Shown in pieces: positions 23,560 through 32,402 of a stretch of DNA of 44,822 nt. Every line of letters begins with the position of its first letter. Positions within the stretch are counted from its first letter, which is position 1. Under the pieces are notes generated by a model that ran no database searches, had not been told where the DNA came from, and saw nothing but the letters and a program-made list of their open reading frames with translations. The translations under genes and the position numbers were made by a program. The stretch lies in NCBI GenBank assembly GCA_022777455.1, contig JALFGI010000341.1, positions 1 through 44,822 on the forward strand. The letters are read 5' to 3'. Source of the DNA: Clostridiales bacterium (GTDB lineage Bacteria; Bacillota_A; Clostridia; Oscillospirales; Oscillospiraceae).

Positions 23560-24978
23560 TCAGTCAATGTCCTTGTTGATTACCTCCGGGGGATTGTCCA
23601 GTACCTCCGGTCTGGCAATTATCCGCTTGAAATGCTTGAAAAAGGTGGCGTAGTAGAAGCCGTCCACGATCCGCTCGTCCAGGGTGAATTTGAAATCCAC
23701 ATACTTCCGTTCCACAACTGTGCCGTCCTCCAGCACCTCCACCGCCTTTCTCTTGCAGCCAAAGGAGCCGAAAACGGGAAGATTGCCGAAGTCATAGAGA
23801 TGATGGTAGATGGGGGGAATGCCCAGGCTGCCCATGGAGGTGAAGAAAATACTGCCGTGGAAGGGGCTGATTTCCAAAAGGAACTTGGGCAGAAGGCCAA
23901 AATAGTCCATGGTTTTCAGCAGCCAGACCAGGAACTTCAGGAATACGCCGGGTATCAGCATCAAAGCATGGGCGGTGTTGTCAAAGCCGGAATCCAGGGG
24001 CGTGTCTTTTGCCTTTGCAATTTCGGCGTTCACTTTGTTGTAGACATCATAAGCGGTATCGTTGGGGGATAGATGGACTTTTATCACGGTTTCGGGGGAA
24101 GTAGTGCTCATTTCCTTTTTGACAGTCAGGCAGAACTGGATATCATCTCCCCGGGAATAGACCTTTTGGCCGGAGATGAACCGGTTCAGTCCGGGATATT
24201 TGGCCAGGGCTCTGCAATAGCCTGCAAGGAAGACGTGCATGATGCCGAAGCTGGAAAGACCCTCCCGGCGCTTCTGCCGGATATAGCGGTCCACATTGCT
24301 GATTTCAAAGGCTTCCTCAAAGGAATTGGTGGAGCTGTTGCGGGTGACCATGATGTAAGGGGAGACTTGATCCATGGCAGCAAGGGAGCGGATTCTCCGG
24401 CCGTCACAGCGGTCACCCCATCTGCGGTGGTATTGTCCCGCAGGATGTACCCGGACTGCGAAGGTCACAAGCAGACAGCCAAACAGTGCCGCAATATCCG
24501 AATGAATGCGGACAAAGCCGTCCAGATTTCTGGAAATCAGAACCTGCTTGTTATTGTACAGAACGGTGGCCAATGCGGATGCAAGCAGTAGCGGCAGGAA
24601 CCAGACCCACTTCTGCCGGCTGCCGGAGACGATCTCCCCGTAAACCAGGGAAAGAAAAATCAGCGCAATCCAGAAAAGCCAGATGTAGAGCTTCCCCTGT
24701 ACGTTGTTTGCCACACAGATGGCGCAGTAAACGGACATCATGCAGACGGGAATGGAGGTTCTGTAAAAGCACTCCTTTCCGTCCATCAGCACGATGGCAA
24801 GATACAAAATGGTTGCTGCCACCGGAAGCACGATCTGCCCCCAAAGCCCTACGGTGCCTGCGTGACGGGTGAAGCCGAAGACCACAATCCTCGCCACGGC
24901 GGAATACACAAGGCATGCCGCCATCAGCCAGGTGAAGATATTTTTCTTACTGACATACAGATGAATCTTCTTTTCCAT
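23560..24978 (-). CDS. Membrane-anchored 2-oxoacid dehydrogenase E2-like acyltransferase
   Basis: This 472-residue two-part protein has residues about 1-180 as a membrane domain with around five or six hydrophobic helices. Residues about 200-460 resemble the E2/chloramphenicol acetyltransferase fold (DQVSPYIMVTRNSSTNSFEE near the start, SMGSLGIPPIYHHLYDFG, then TLDERIVDGFYYATFF). In true E2 enzymes the motif is DHRxxDG with a catalytic His. Here the position reads DERIVDG, so the His is Glu and acyltransfer by the usual mechanism is doubtful. No lipoyl or E3-binding domain is present. It is co-transcribed with a homocysteine methyltransferase-like gene and birA. Substrate unknown. Confidence 0.75.
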   Translation of the reverse strand: MEKKIHLYVSKKNIFTWLMAACLVYSAVARIVVFGFTRHAGTVGLWGQIVLPVAATILYLAIVLMDGKECFYRTSIPVCMMSVYCAICVANNVQGKLYIWLFWIALIFLSLVYGEIVSGSRQKWVWFLPLLLASALATVLYNNKQVLISRNLDGFVRIHSDIAALFGCLLVTFAVRVHPAGQYHRRWGDRCDGRRIRSLAAMDQVSPYIMVTRNSSTNSFEEAFEISNVDRYIRQKRREGLSSFGIMHVFLAGYCRALAKYPGLNRFISGQKVYSRGDDIQFCLTVKKEMSTTSPETVIKVHLSPNDTAYDVYNKVNAEIAKAKDTPLDSGFDNTAHALMLIPGVFLKFLVWLLKTMDYFGLLPKFLLEISPFHGSIFFTSMGSLGIPPIYHHLYDFGNLPVFGSFGCKRKAVEVLEDGTVVERKYVDFKFTLDERIVDGFYYATFFKHFKRIIARPEVLDNPPEVINKDID

Positions 24979-24997
24979 CTTACTTATCCTCGTCTTG

Positions 24998-25873
24998 CTA
25001 TTGGTTCAGTTCCCGCTTCACAGCCGCAATGAAATCGGGATTGGTTCCGCAGCAGCCTCCCAGCAGGAGCGCGCCGTTGTTTGCGCATTGCTTCATGATT
25101 CCGGCGAACTCGCCAGGGGAAAGATTGTATTCGGCAACGCCCTCCTGGTTGATGACCGGAATTCCTGCGTTGGGCTTGCAGATCAGGGGCAGGGAAGTGT
25201 ACCTGCGCAGCTTGCTTACCAGGTAGGGGGTCATCATGTCCGCGCCTACACAGTTGAAGCCCACTGCATCCGCGCCCGCTTTCTCCAGCTCGTGGAGTAC
25301 CTTTCCGGCATCTGCCCCGGAAAACAGGGAACCGTCTGCCTGCATGGTGAAGGAGAACATCACCGCACCGGCACATTCCAGCTCTGCGGCGGTCAGGATG
25401 GCTTCCGCTTCCTGGGCGTAGAGAAGCGTTTCCCCAACCAGCAGATCGGCGCCGCCTTCCATCAGACCATGAATTTGGCGCCGGTAATTTTCCACCAGGG
25501 TGTCAAAGCAATCCGGATTCCAACTCTCGCAGAAGGTGGCCAGAGTGGTCAGGTCACCGGCAATCAGGCATTCGGGGGCCGCGGAGCGACTCAGCGCCAC
25601 CAGGGCTTCGTTGATTTTCTCTGTTTGGCTGTCGAGTCCGACTGCTTTCAGGGCAATGGGTTGGGCCTGGAAAGTGGGAGCATAGATGATCTGAGAACCG
25701 GCGTTGGCGTATCCTCGCTGGAGCTGCACCAACGGTTCCGGGTTTTCCATCACCCAGACTTCCGTACAGCACCCCTTGGGCATACCGGCATTGCGCAGAT
25801 TGGAGCCGGTGGCGCCGTCCAGGAAATGAATTCCCTGGGATAAATATTGACGAAATTCCTGCTTTGTTAACAT
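24998..25873 (-). CDS. Homocysteine S-methyltransferase family protein
   Basis: This 291-residue barrel protein has the N-terminal FLDGATGSNL (about 17-26), the zinc ligand in GFNCVG (about 201-206) and the paired zinc cysteines GGCCGT (about 273-278). These are all three Cys ligands of the Pfam S-methyl_trans family, which includes MmuM and the first module of MetH. It transfers a methyl group from a donor such as S-methylmethionine or a corrinoid protein to homocysteine. Without cobalamin or folate modules it is not a full methionine synthase. The donor cannot be read from the sequence. It is first gene of the operon with the E2-like gene and birA, with its own promoter and GGAGG. Confidence 0.85.
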   Translation of the reverse strand: MLTKQEFRQYLSQGIHFLDGATGSNLRNAGMPKGCCTEVWVMENPEPLVQLQRGYANAGSQIIYAPTFQAQPIALKAVGLDSQTEKINEALVALSRSAAPECLIAGDLTTLATFCESWNPDCFDTLVENYRRQIHGLMEGGADLLVGETLLYAQEAEAILTAAELECAGAVMFSFTMQADGSLFSGADAGKVLHELEKAGADAVGFNCVGADMMTPYLVSKLRRYTSLPLICKPNAGIPVINQEGVAEYNLSPGEFAGIMKQCANNGALLLGGCCGTNPDFIAAVKRELNQ

Positions 25874-25919
25874 AGATTTCCTCCGTGCTTATGGACAAGT
25901 GTCTTTGTGTAGCGGAGTA

Positions 25920-25948
25920 ATTATATAATATTTCTTTCGAAAATGCAA
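25920..25948 (-). promoter_or_regulatory. Promoter of the methyltransferase-E2like-birA operon
   Basis: On the minus strand, TTGCAT (25943-25948) and TATAAT (25920-25925) are spaced by 17 bp, about 50 bp from the start. It is back to back with the plus-strand promoter at 25955-25983. Confidence 0.75.
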
Positions 25949-25954
25949 TATTGA

Positions 25955-25983
25955 TTGACCTTTTGGATAAAATCTGATACGAT
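25955..25983 (+). promoter_or_regulatory. Promoter of the M29 aminopeptidase gene
   Basis: TTGACC (25955-25960) and TACGAT (25978-25983) with a 17-bp spacer and a TGA extended -10 lie about 35 bp upstream of the start. Confidence 0.65.
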
Positions 25984-26015
25984 ATGAAAAATGCCAACAA
26001 AGGAGTTGTATCAGT

Positions 26016-27239
26016 ATGAACAAAACAACCCTGCGTAAGTATGCCAATCTGATTGTCCGCTGCGGCGCCAACGTGCAGAAGGGCCAGACTGTGATTATTT
26101 ACGCCGATCTGGATCAGCCTGAGTTTGTTCAGATGGTAGTGGAAGAGGCCTACAAAGCCAAGGCTTCCGAAGTCATCGTCCAGTGGAACTATCAGCCTCT
26201 GGGAAAAATCCACTACCGTTACCGCACCGTCAAGAGCCTGGGTACCGTGAAGGAATGGGAGAAGGCCCGCCTGGAGTACTACTGTGAGACGCTGCCTGCC
26301 CGCATCCATCTGATTTCCGAGGACCCGGACGGCATGAAGGGCATCAACATGGAGAAGGTTGCCAAGGCAAGAAGAATGTCCTACCCCATCCTCAAGCCCT
26401 ACCAGGATCGTCGGGAGAACAAGGAGCAGTGGTGCATCGCTGCCGTTCCCGGTGCCGCCTGGGCCAGAAAAGTATTCCCCGGCATGAGAACCAGCACTGC
26501 CATGGAAAAGCTATGGGAGGCCATTCTGTTTACTTCCCGGGTGAATGACGATCCCATCGAAGCCTGGAAGCAGCACAATGAGGACTTGGCTGCCCGGTGC
26601 CGCTACCTGAACGATCTGCACATCCGTTCTCTGCATTACACCGCCGACAACGGTACAGACTTTACCGTAGGCCTGATTGCTGAGAGCCAGTTCTGCGGCG
26701 GTGGAGAGACCAGTCTGCAAAACATCTTCTTCAATCCCAATATCCCCACAGAGGAATGCTTCATTTCTCCCAAGCGGGGAGAGGCGGAGGGCATTGTCTA
26801 CTCCACCAAGCCCCTGTCCTTTCGGGGCCAGCTGATTGAGAATTTCTCCATCCGATTTGAAAACGGTAAAGCGGTGGAGGTCCATGCTGAGAAGGGCGAG
26901 GAACTGCTGAAGACCATGATCGAAATGGACGAAGGCGCTGCTTACCTGGGCGACTGCGCGCTGGTGCCCCAGGCCAGCCCCATTGCCGAAAGCGGCATCC
27001 TGTTCTACAACACCCTGTTCGATGAGAACGCTGCCTGCCACCTGGCGCTGGGCATGGGTTTCGCCGATACCATCAAGGACTTCCACAACAAAACCCTGGA
27101 AGAGTGCCGCGAGCTGGGCATCAACGATTCCATGATCCACGAGGATTTCATGATCGGCTGCGACAGCATGGACATCGATGCCACCTGCGCCGATGGCCGT
27201 GTGGTTCCCATTTTCCGGGGCGGCAATTGGGCTTTTTGA
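26016..27239 (+). CDS. M29-family aminopeptidase (AmpS/PepS type)
   Basis: This 407-residue protein starts MNKTTLRKYANLIVRCGANVQKGQ, typical of thermophilic-type M29 aminopeptidases. Its metal-binding core includes FNPNIPTEECFISPKRGEAEG (about 245-265) with conserved Glu residues and STKPL. The C-terminal end carries HLALGMGF (about 343-350), NDSMIHEDFMIGCDSMDIDA and a final Asp/His-rich strand. M29 enzymes are dimeric cytosolic cobalt- or zinc-dependent aminopeptidases of broad specificity. Complete, with AAAGGAG before the ATG. Confidence 0.93.
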   Translation: MNKTTLRKYANLIVRCGANVQKGQTVIIYADLDQPEFVQMVVEEAYKAKASEVIVQWNYQPLGKIHYRYRTVKSLGTVKEWEKARLEYYCETLPARIHLISEDPDGMKGINMEKVAKARRMSYPILKPYQDRRENKEQWCIAAVPGAAWARKVFPGMRTSTAMEKLWEAILFTSRVNDDPIEAWKQHNEDLAARCRYLNDLHIRSLHYTADNGTDFTVGLIAESQFCGGGETSLQNIFFNPNIPTEECFISPKRGEAEGIVYSTKPLSFRGQLIENFSIRFENGKAVEVHAEKGEELLKTMIEMDEGAAYLGDCALVPQASPIAESGILFYNTLFDENAACHLALGMGFADTIKDFHNKTLEECRELGINDSMIHEDFMIGCDSMDIDATCADGRVVPIFRGGNWAF

Positions 27240-27267
27240 GAAAAAATAAAATTTTTTGAAAAAACAC

Positions 27268-27296
27268 TTGCAATCTGTCTACGGGTGTGATATTAT
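27268..27296 (+). promoter_or_regulatory. Promoter of rpmE
   Basis: TTGCAA (27268-27273) and TATTAT (27291-27296) are spaced by 17 bp. The roughly 60-nt leader that follows has a short GGGC/GCCC hairpin around 27320-27333. I could not establish whether it is a ribosomal-protein autoregulatory leader. Confidence 0.65.
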
Positions 27297-27361
27297 AACC
27301 GGGCGATTGAAGATTGCTGGGGCTGTTATGCCCTTTAACTGATAAGAAAGAGGTGAACGAA

Positions 27362-27562
27362 ATGAAGGAAGGTATCCACCCCAAATATGAACAGACCACG
27401 ATTCGCTGTGCTTGTGGCAACGTCTTTACGACCGGCTCCACCAAGAAGGACATTCGTGTTGAGATCTGCTCCAAGTGCCACCCTTTCTATACCGGCAAGC
27501 AGAAGCTGGTTGACACCGGTGGACGTGTTGATCGCTTCAACAAGCGTTTTGGCCTGAAGTAA
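27362..27562 (+). CDS. rpmE: 50S ribosomal protein L31 (zinc-binding type)
   Basis: This 66-residue protein begins [10 protein letters not shown] and contains CAC (about 16-18) and CSKC (about 37-40), the zinc-ligand set of the C+ form of bL31, followed by [24 protein letters not shown]. bL31 bridges the ribosomal subunits. The frame is open 48 nt further upstream, but AGAGGTG lies 7 nt before this ATG. It stands between a promoter and a terminator and is probably monocistronic. Confidence 0.97.
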   Translation: MKEGIHPKYEQTTIRCACGNVFTTGSTKKDIRVEICSKCHPFYTGKQKLVDTGGRVDRFNKRFGLK

Positions 27563-27570
27563 GAAACGAA

Positions 27571-27610
27571 GTCCGCACTACGTTCGCGTGGTGCGGGCTT
27601 TTCTTATTTT
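27571..27610 (+). terminator. Intrinsic terminator of rpmE
   Basis: A 12-bp stem (27571-27582 with 27587-27598) closes a TTCG tetraloop and is followed by a TTTTCTTATTTT tract. Confidence 0.9.
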
Positions 27611-27622
27611 GTTTCCTTTTTC

Positions 27623-27652
27623 TTGCCCGCACTGCATGGAATGTGGTATAGG
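27623..27652 (+). promoter_or_regulatory. Possible promoter of hflX
   Basis: TTGCCC (27623-27628) and TATAGG (27647-27652), spaced by 18 bp and with a TGG extended -10, lie just upstream of hflX and after the rpmE terminator. The -35 is poor. Confidence 0.4.
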
Positions 27653-27688
27653 AAACCAAATGTGTCCCAGAGTTTACGGAGGATTTTT

Positions 27689-28957
27689 ATGGAATTGAAT
27701 TTGCAGCAGCATACGCAGGAACGGGCAGTGCTGGTCGGATTGAACGCCGACTGCTTTACAAAAGAACAGACCGCCACGGACGAGACGCTGGAAGAGCTGG
27801 AGGCTCTGCTGGAAACAGCCGGCGGCTTCTGCACCGCCAAGGTGCTGCAGAACCGTCACGCGCCCGATTCCCATAGCTTTATCGGCGAGGGAAAGGCCCA
27901 GGAGGTCCGAATGCTGGCGGAGGCCACCGGTTCCACCATGGTGATTTTTGACAACGAACTTTCCCCGGGAAATATCCGCGCCCTGGAGGAAATCATCGGC
28001 GTTACCGTCCTGGATCGGAGCGCTCTGATTCTGGATATTTTTGCCCAGAGAGCGAAAACAAAAGAAGGCCGCCTCCAGGTGGAGCTGGCCCAGTATCAAT
28101 ATCTGCTGCCCCGGCTGTCCGGCATGGGCAGCAGCCTGTCCCGTCAGGGTGGCGGCATCGGCACCAGGGGCCCCGGTGAAACCAAGCTGGAAAGTGACCG
28201 CCGTCACATCCGGGAGCGAATCTACCGGCTGGAAGACGAGCTGGAGCAGGTTCGCCAGGTACGAAGCGTCCAGCGGGAACGGAGAATGAAAAATTCTGTC
28301 CCTGTGGTGGCCATTGTGGGCTATACCAACGCCGGAAAATCCACCCTGCTGAACAAGCTTACCGGTGCCGGAATCCCGGCCAACAACCGTCTGTTTGATA
28401 CCCTGGACACCACTTCCCGCCAGCTTTCCGTTTCCGATAACCTGGATGTGGTGCTCTCTGATACCGTTGGGTTTATCGCGAAGCTTCCCCATCATCTTGT
28501 GAACGCCTTCCGGGCCACGCTGGAGGAACTGGAGTATGCCGATTTGCTTCTCCATGTGATTGATTCCTCCGATCCCAACCGGGAGGAGCACATTGCCGTG
28601 GTGGATAAGCTGATTGCTCAGCTGGCAAAGCCGGGTACCCCGGTGCTTCGGTGCTACAACAAGGCGGACCTGGTTTCCAGGGAAGAAATTCCCACCGGGG
28701 AGGATGTGGTGGCTATCTCCGCTGCCAAGGGCACCGGAATGGAAGAGCTGCTCCGCGGTATTGAGAATGCTCTGGGCCGGGCCCGGCACCATGTCCTGTT
28801 GTGTCTGCCCTATTCCATGGGAGGCCAGGTGGAGACCCTGCATAATAATGCCCAGGTAAAAAATGTGGATTATACTGCCGATGGCATTGAAATGGAAGTC
28901 GTTTTAGACGATATTTTATACGGAAGACTGCGCCAATTTGTGACGAAGGAGTGCTGA
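27689..28957 (+). CDS. hflX: GTPase HflX (ribosome-splitting)
   Basis: This 422-residue protein has the HflX N-terminal domain with SHSFIGEGKAQEV (about 65-77), a helical linker with the glycine-rich GGGIGTRGPGETKLE (about 154-168), then a G domain: G1 GYTNAGKST, G3 DTVGFI and G4 YNKADLV. HflX splits stalled or hibernating 70S ribosomes, especially under heat or antibiotic stress in several bacteria. ACGGAGG lies 6 nt before the ATG at 27689. It is followed almost directly by the YigZ-family gene. Confidence 0.96.
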   Translation: MELNLQQHTQERAVLVGLNADCFTKEQTATDETLEELEALLETAGGFCTAKVLQNRHAPDSHSFIGEGKAQEVRMLAEATGSTMVIFDNELSPGNIRALEEIIGVTVLDRSALILDIFAQRAKTKEGRLQVELAQYQYLLPRLSGMGSSLSRQGGGIGTRGPGETKLESDRRHIRERIYRLEDELEQVRQVRSVQRERRMKNSVPVVAIVGYTNAGKSTLLNKLTGAGIPANNRLFDTLDTTSRQLSVSDNLDVVLSDTVGFIAKLPHHLVNAFRATLEELEYADLLLHVIDSSDPNREEHIAVVDKLIAQLAKPGTPVLRCYNKADLVSREEIPTGEDVVAISAAKGTGMEELLRGIENALGRARHHVLLCLPYSMGGQVETLHNNAQVKNVDYTADGIEMEVVLDDILYGRLRQFVTKEC

Positions 28958-28960
28958 GCC

Positions 28961-29587
28961 TTGGAGGAATACCTGGTACCCACCGATTTTGGGGAGGATG
29001 AATTTATCGAAAAGAAATCCCGCTTTATCGGGCGGGTCTGGCCGGTGGAGACCGAAGAGGAAGCACTGGCCAAAATCCAGGAAATGAAAAGGCAGCACTA
29101 TGATGCCACCCATAACTGCTGGGCCTACATCATTCATGACGGCCCCGTCCGTTTTTCCGACGATGGAGAGCCCGGCGGTACCGCGGGAATGCCCATGCTT
29201 CAGGTGCTGCAGCGGGAAGGTCTGAGTAACATTGTCTGTGTTGTCACCCGGTACTTTGGCGGCATTCTGCTTGGCGCGGGCGGGCTGGTACGGGCCTATA
29301 CAAAAGGCGCGAAAATCGCCGTGGATGCGGCAGGGAAATCCATGAAACGGGTGTGGACGGTTTTGTATGTACCCTGTCCATACACCTTTTATGAGCGGGT
29401 AAAGCTGGAAACCGAGAGCTTCGGCGGAATCATCCGCAGCACGGAATTCGGAGCGGAAGTAGAACTGGAAATCCTGTTCCCGGAGGCACAGGTGCAGCCC
29501 TTTTTGCAGCGGCTGACAGACATGACCTCCGGCACTGTGGAGGGAATGGAAACCGGACAGGAATACCGGGCCTTCCCCATTGCATAG
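28961..29587 (+). CDS. YigZ/IMPACT-family protein
   Basis: This 208-residue protein has KKSRFIGRVWPV near the N terminus and the family signature DDGEPGGTAGMPMLQVL (about 68-84), then VTRYFGGILLGAGGLVRAY, followed by a C-terminal ferredoxin-like domain. The family (UPF0029/IMPACT) is linked to translation control in eukaryotes, and its bacterial role is unsettled. The start is TTG at 28961, 3 nt behind the hflX stop, with AAGGAG about 9 nt upstream. No ATG precedes the homology, so the TTG is well supported. It is probably co-transcribed with hflX. Confidence 0.9.
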   Translation: MEEYLVPTDFGEDEFIEKKSRFIGRVWPVETEEEALAKIQEMKRQHYDATHNCWAYIIHDGPVRFSDDGEPGGTAGMPMLQVLQREGLSNIVCVVTRYFGGILLGAGGLVRAYTKGAKIAVDAAGKSMKRVWTVLYVPCPYTFYERVKLETESFGGIIRSTEFGAEVELEILFPEAQVQPFLQRLTDMTSGTVEGMETGQEYRAFPIA

Positions 29588-29598
29588 GAGGGAAAACC

Positions 29599-30612
29599 AT
29601 GACTGTGAGAGAAGAACTGGAATATCAGGAGCATCGCAGACTCAATCCCCTTGCCGCCTTTGCGGACCAAAGCTCCGGCCGCCCCAGACCGGAAACGCCT
29701 TCGGAAAATGATGTGCGCACCTGTTACCAGCGGGATAATGACCGCATTGTCCACAGCAAAGCGTTCCGCCGGCTGATGCACAAAACCCAGGTATTCCTGC
29801 GCCCGGAGGGAGACCACTACCGGACCAGAATGACCCACACCCTGGAAGTGACCCGAATTGCCCGTACCATGACCCGGGCCCTTGGGTTGAATGAGGATCT
29901 GGCGGAGGCCATTGCCATGGGACATGACCTGGGCCACACCCCCTTCGGTCACGCCGGAGAAGCGGCACTGTCCGCCTGCCTGGGAAAACCCTTCCGCCAC
30001 AACGAGCAGAGCCTGCGGGTGGTGGATTTTCTGGAAAAAGACGGCAAGGGCCTGAACCTGACCAATGAGGTCCGGCTTGGCATTCTGGGCCACACCGGTG
30101 ACTATATCCCCGAAACATTGGAAGGGCAGATCGTCCGCCGCTCCGACCAGATCGCCTATGTCAACCATGATATTGACGATGCCGTCCGTGCCGGAATCCT
30201 CAGTGACAGTGATTTGCCCCGGGACATTGTGGCGGTGCTGGGGTCTACTCATAAAGAGCGCATCAACACGCTGGTGTGCGATCTGATTTTTACCTCTCGA
30301 GAGGCTGGGGCAATTTGCCTGACGCCTGGGGTAGACAAGGCACTGAAGGACCTGCGCTGCTTTATGTTTGACCGGGTTTACCGGAACCCTGTCGCCAAAG
30401 GGGAGGAGAGCAAGGCGAAGGCCATGCTCCAGAAGCTGTTTGAATACTACATTACCCACCCGGAGGCCCTTCCGGCGGATTTTCAGCCCCAGCTCAGCTT
30501 CGACGGCATGGAGCGCACGGTCTGCGATTACATTGCCGGGATGACCGATAACTACGCGGTAAATAAATTTACTGAGCTTTTCGTTCCGGCAGGGTGGAAT
30601 ATCCGGGGATAA
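29599..30612 (+). CDS. dgt: Deoxyguanosinetriphosphate triphosphohydrolase-like protein
   Basis: This 337-residue HD-domain protein has the pattern YRTRMTHTLEVTRIART (His of the HD site, about 74-90), GHDLGHTPFGHAGE (HD pair, about 114-127) and the later D in RRSDQIAYVNHDIDDA. dGTPase-like enzymes hydrolyse dNTPs to nucleoside and triphosphate. Substrate range in this group is not fixed. It is directly upstream of dnaG, a common clostridial arrangement linking dNTP control and replication. AGGAGGG precedes the ATG. Confidence 0.92.
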   Translation: MTVREELEYQEHRRLNPLAAFADQSSGRPRPETPSENDVRTCYQRDNDRIVHSKAFRRLMHKTQVFLRPEGDHYRTRMTHTLEVTRIARTMTRALGLNEDLAEAIAMGHDLGHTPFGHAGEAALSACLGKPFRHNEQSLRVVDFLEKDGKGLNLTNEVRLGILGHTGDYIPETLEGQIVRRSDQIAYVNHDIDDAVRAGILSDSDLPRDIVAVLGSTHKERINTLVCDLIFTSREAGAICLTPGVDKALKDLRCFMFDRVYRNPVAKGEESKAKAMLQKLFEYYITHPEALPADFQPQLSFDGMERTVCDYIAGMTDNYAVNKFTELFVPAGWNIRG

Positions 30613-30647
30613 TGTGATACAATATCGGGAAGAGAGGAGGGGGGAGA

Positions 30648-32402
30648 ATGGCTTTTCCACCGTCATTTTTGGAGGAACTGTCTGCGCGGAATCCCATAGA
30701 GGAAGTTGTGAGCCAGTATGTGAATCTGCGGCGTTCCGGCTCCAACCTGTTCGGTCTGTGTCCATTCCATGGGGAAAAGACCGCCTCCTTCTCTGTAAAT
30801 CCCGAAAAAGGCATCTATTACTGCTTTGGCTGCCACAAAGGCGGAAGTGTTATCAATTTTCAGATGGAGATTGAGGGTCTGAGCTATCCCGATGCCGTCC
30901 GTGCCCTGGCCAAACGGGTGGGGATGGAAGTGCCGGAGGATGCCCAGTATCAGAACCGCTATCAGCAGCAGGAGCGGCTGTGGGCACTGTCCAAAGAGGC
31001 GGCACGTTTTTTCAATGCCCAGCTTTACGGCCCTGCCGGTGCTGAGGGATTGGCCTATGCCCAGAAGCGTGGGATGCCCAAATCCATCCTCACCAAATTC
31101 GGCATCGGTTTTGCCCCCAACAGCTGGTCGGCCCTGTGCGATGCCATGCTGGCCAAGGGATACACCGAAGAGGAGCTGAAGCAGTCCGGCCTGGCCTCCA
31201 CTTCCCAGAAAACCGGGAAAATCTACGACCGGTTCCGCAACCGGCTAATGTTTCCCATTATCGATGTCCGCGGGAATGTGATCGGCTTCGGCGGCCGGGT
31301 CATGGACGATTCTACGCCCAAATACCTGAATTCCCCGGAAACGATTATTTTCAATAAACGAAAAAACCTTTTTGCTTTGAATCTTGCCAAGAAAACGAAA
31401 TTGGGCTACATGATTCTGGTGGAAGGATATATGGATGCAGTTGCGCTGCATCAATACGGCTTTGACTGTGCGGTGGCCTCGCTGGGTACCTCTCTGACAG
31501 AGGAGCATGCGGCATTGCTGTCACGGTATACCGAGCAGGTCATGCTGATCTACGACGGGGACGAAGCCGGGCAGAATGCCACCAAGCGGGCCATTCCCAT
31601 GCTGGAAAAAGCGGGCCTGCAGGTGAAGGTCCTGCAAATGCGGGATGCCAAAGACCCGGATGAATTCCTGAAAAAATTCGGAGCGGACCGGTTCCGTCTG
31701 CTGCTGGAGGAATCCTCCAACCGGGTGGAATACCAGCTTCGTGCCATTCAAAAGAAATATGATTTGCGGGAAGATGATCAGCGTGTCCAATTCATCTCGG
31801 AGGCGGCGGAATTCATCAGTTCCCTGGGCAATGCGGTTCAGCGGGAAATTTACGGTGGCCGGGTTGCAGAGGCTGCCGGAATCACTCCCGAATCCATGAA
31901 GATAGAGGTCAACAAGGCTTTTAAGCGTCGGATTGCCCGGGAAAAGAAAAAACAGGAGAGAATTGATCTCTCTCCCGCGGCCAACCTGCAGCCCAAGGAC
32001 CGGCACATCCGCTACGACAACATCAAATCCGCCGTGGCGGAGGAGGGTGTCATTGCCATGCTCCTGCGGGAACCTGCGCTGCTGGGGGCTTGTGACTCTA
32101 TTTCACCGGAGTTCTTTTCTTCCCAGCTGTTGAGCCGGGTTTTCGATCAGCTGGTCCGGAATTATCAGCAGGGGATTGAGATTTCTCTGGCGGCACTCAC
32201 TGATTTTACCCCGGAGGAAATGTCCCACCTTGCGCTCATCGTCCAGCGGCACGATGGACCGGTGTCTGAACAGGCACTGTCGGATTGTATCCGTATTATC
32301 CGGACAGAGCATCAGATTCAGACTACAAAATCCGAACAAAATAATGACGAGCTCCTGTCCTATCGAAAACAGCTGCTCGCCCGTAAAGGACTTAAAACAT
32401 GA
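30648..32402 (+). CDS. dnaG: DNA primase
   Basis: This 584-residue protein has the N-terminal zinc domain with C38, H41, C59 and C62 (LCPFHGEKTASF, then YYCFGCHKGG). The RNA polymerase/TOPRIM core follows, with MILVEGYMDAVAL and YDGDEAGQNATKRA supplying the acidic metal site. A C-terminal helicase-interaction region ends the protein. It makes RNA primers at the fork with DnaB helicase. The stop overlaps the start of the first sigma gene by 4 bp, reflecting the macromolecular synthesis operon. AGGAGGGGGGAG precedes the ATG. A TGATACAAT extended -10 lies at 30615-30623, but I see no -35. Confidence 0.97.
   Translation: MAFPPSFLEELSARNPIEEVVSQYVNLRRSGSNLFGLCPFHGEKTASFSVNPEKGIYYCFGCHKGGSVINFQMEIEGLSYPDAVRALAKRVGMEVPEDAQYQNRYQQQERLWALSKEAARFFNAQLYGPAGAEGLAYAQKRGMPKSILTKFGIGFAPNSWSALCDAMLAKGYTEEELKQSGLASTSQKTGKIYDRFRNRLMFPIIDVRGNVIGFGGRVMDDSTPKYLNSPETIIFNKRKNLFALNLAKKTKLGYMILVEGYMDAVALHQYGFDCAVASLGTSLTEEHAALLSRYTEQVMLIYDGDEAGQNATKRAIPMLEKAGLQVKVLQMRDAKDPDEFLKKFGADRFRLLLEESSNRVEYQLRAIQKKYDLREDDQRVQFISEAAEFISSLGNAVQREIYGGRVAEAAGITPESMKIEVNKAFKRRIAREKKKQERIDLSPAANLQPKDRHIRYDNIKSAVAEEGVIAMLLREPALLGACDSISPEFFSSQLLSRVFDQLVRNYQQGIEISLAALTDFTPEEMSHLALIVQRHDGPVSEQALSDCIRIIRTEHQIQTTKSEQNNDELLSYRKQLLARKGLKT

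Noticed and set aside
27297..27361. Possible L31 autoregulatory leader
   Set aside because: Only a short GGGC/GCCC hairpin is visible. I could not match it to a ribosomal-protein leader fold by eye.
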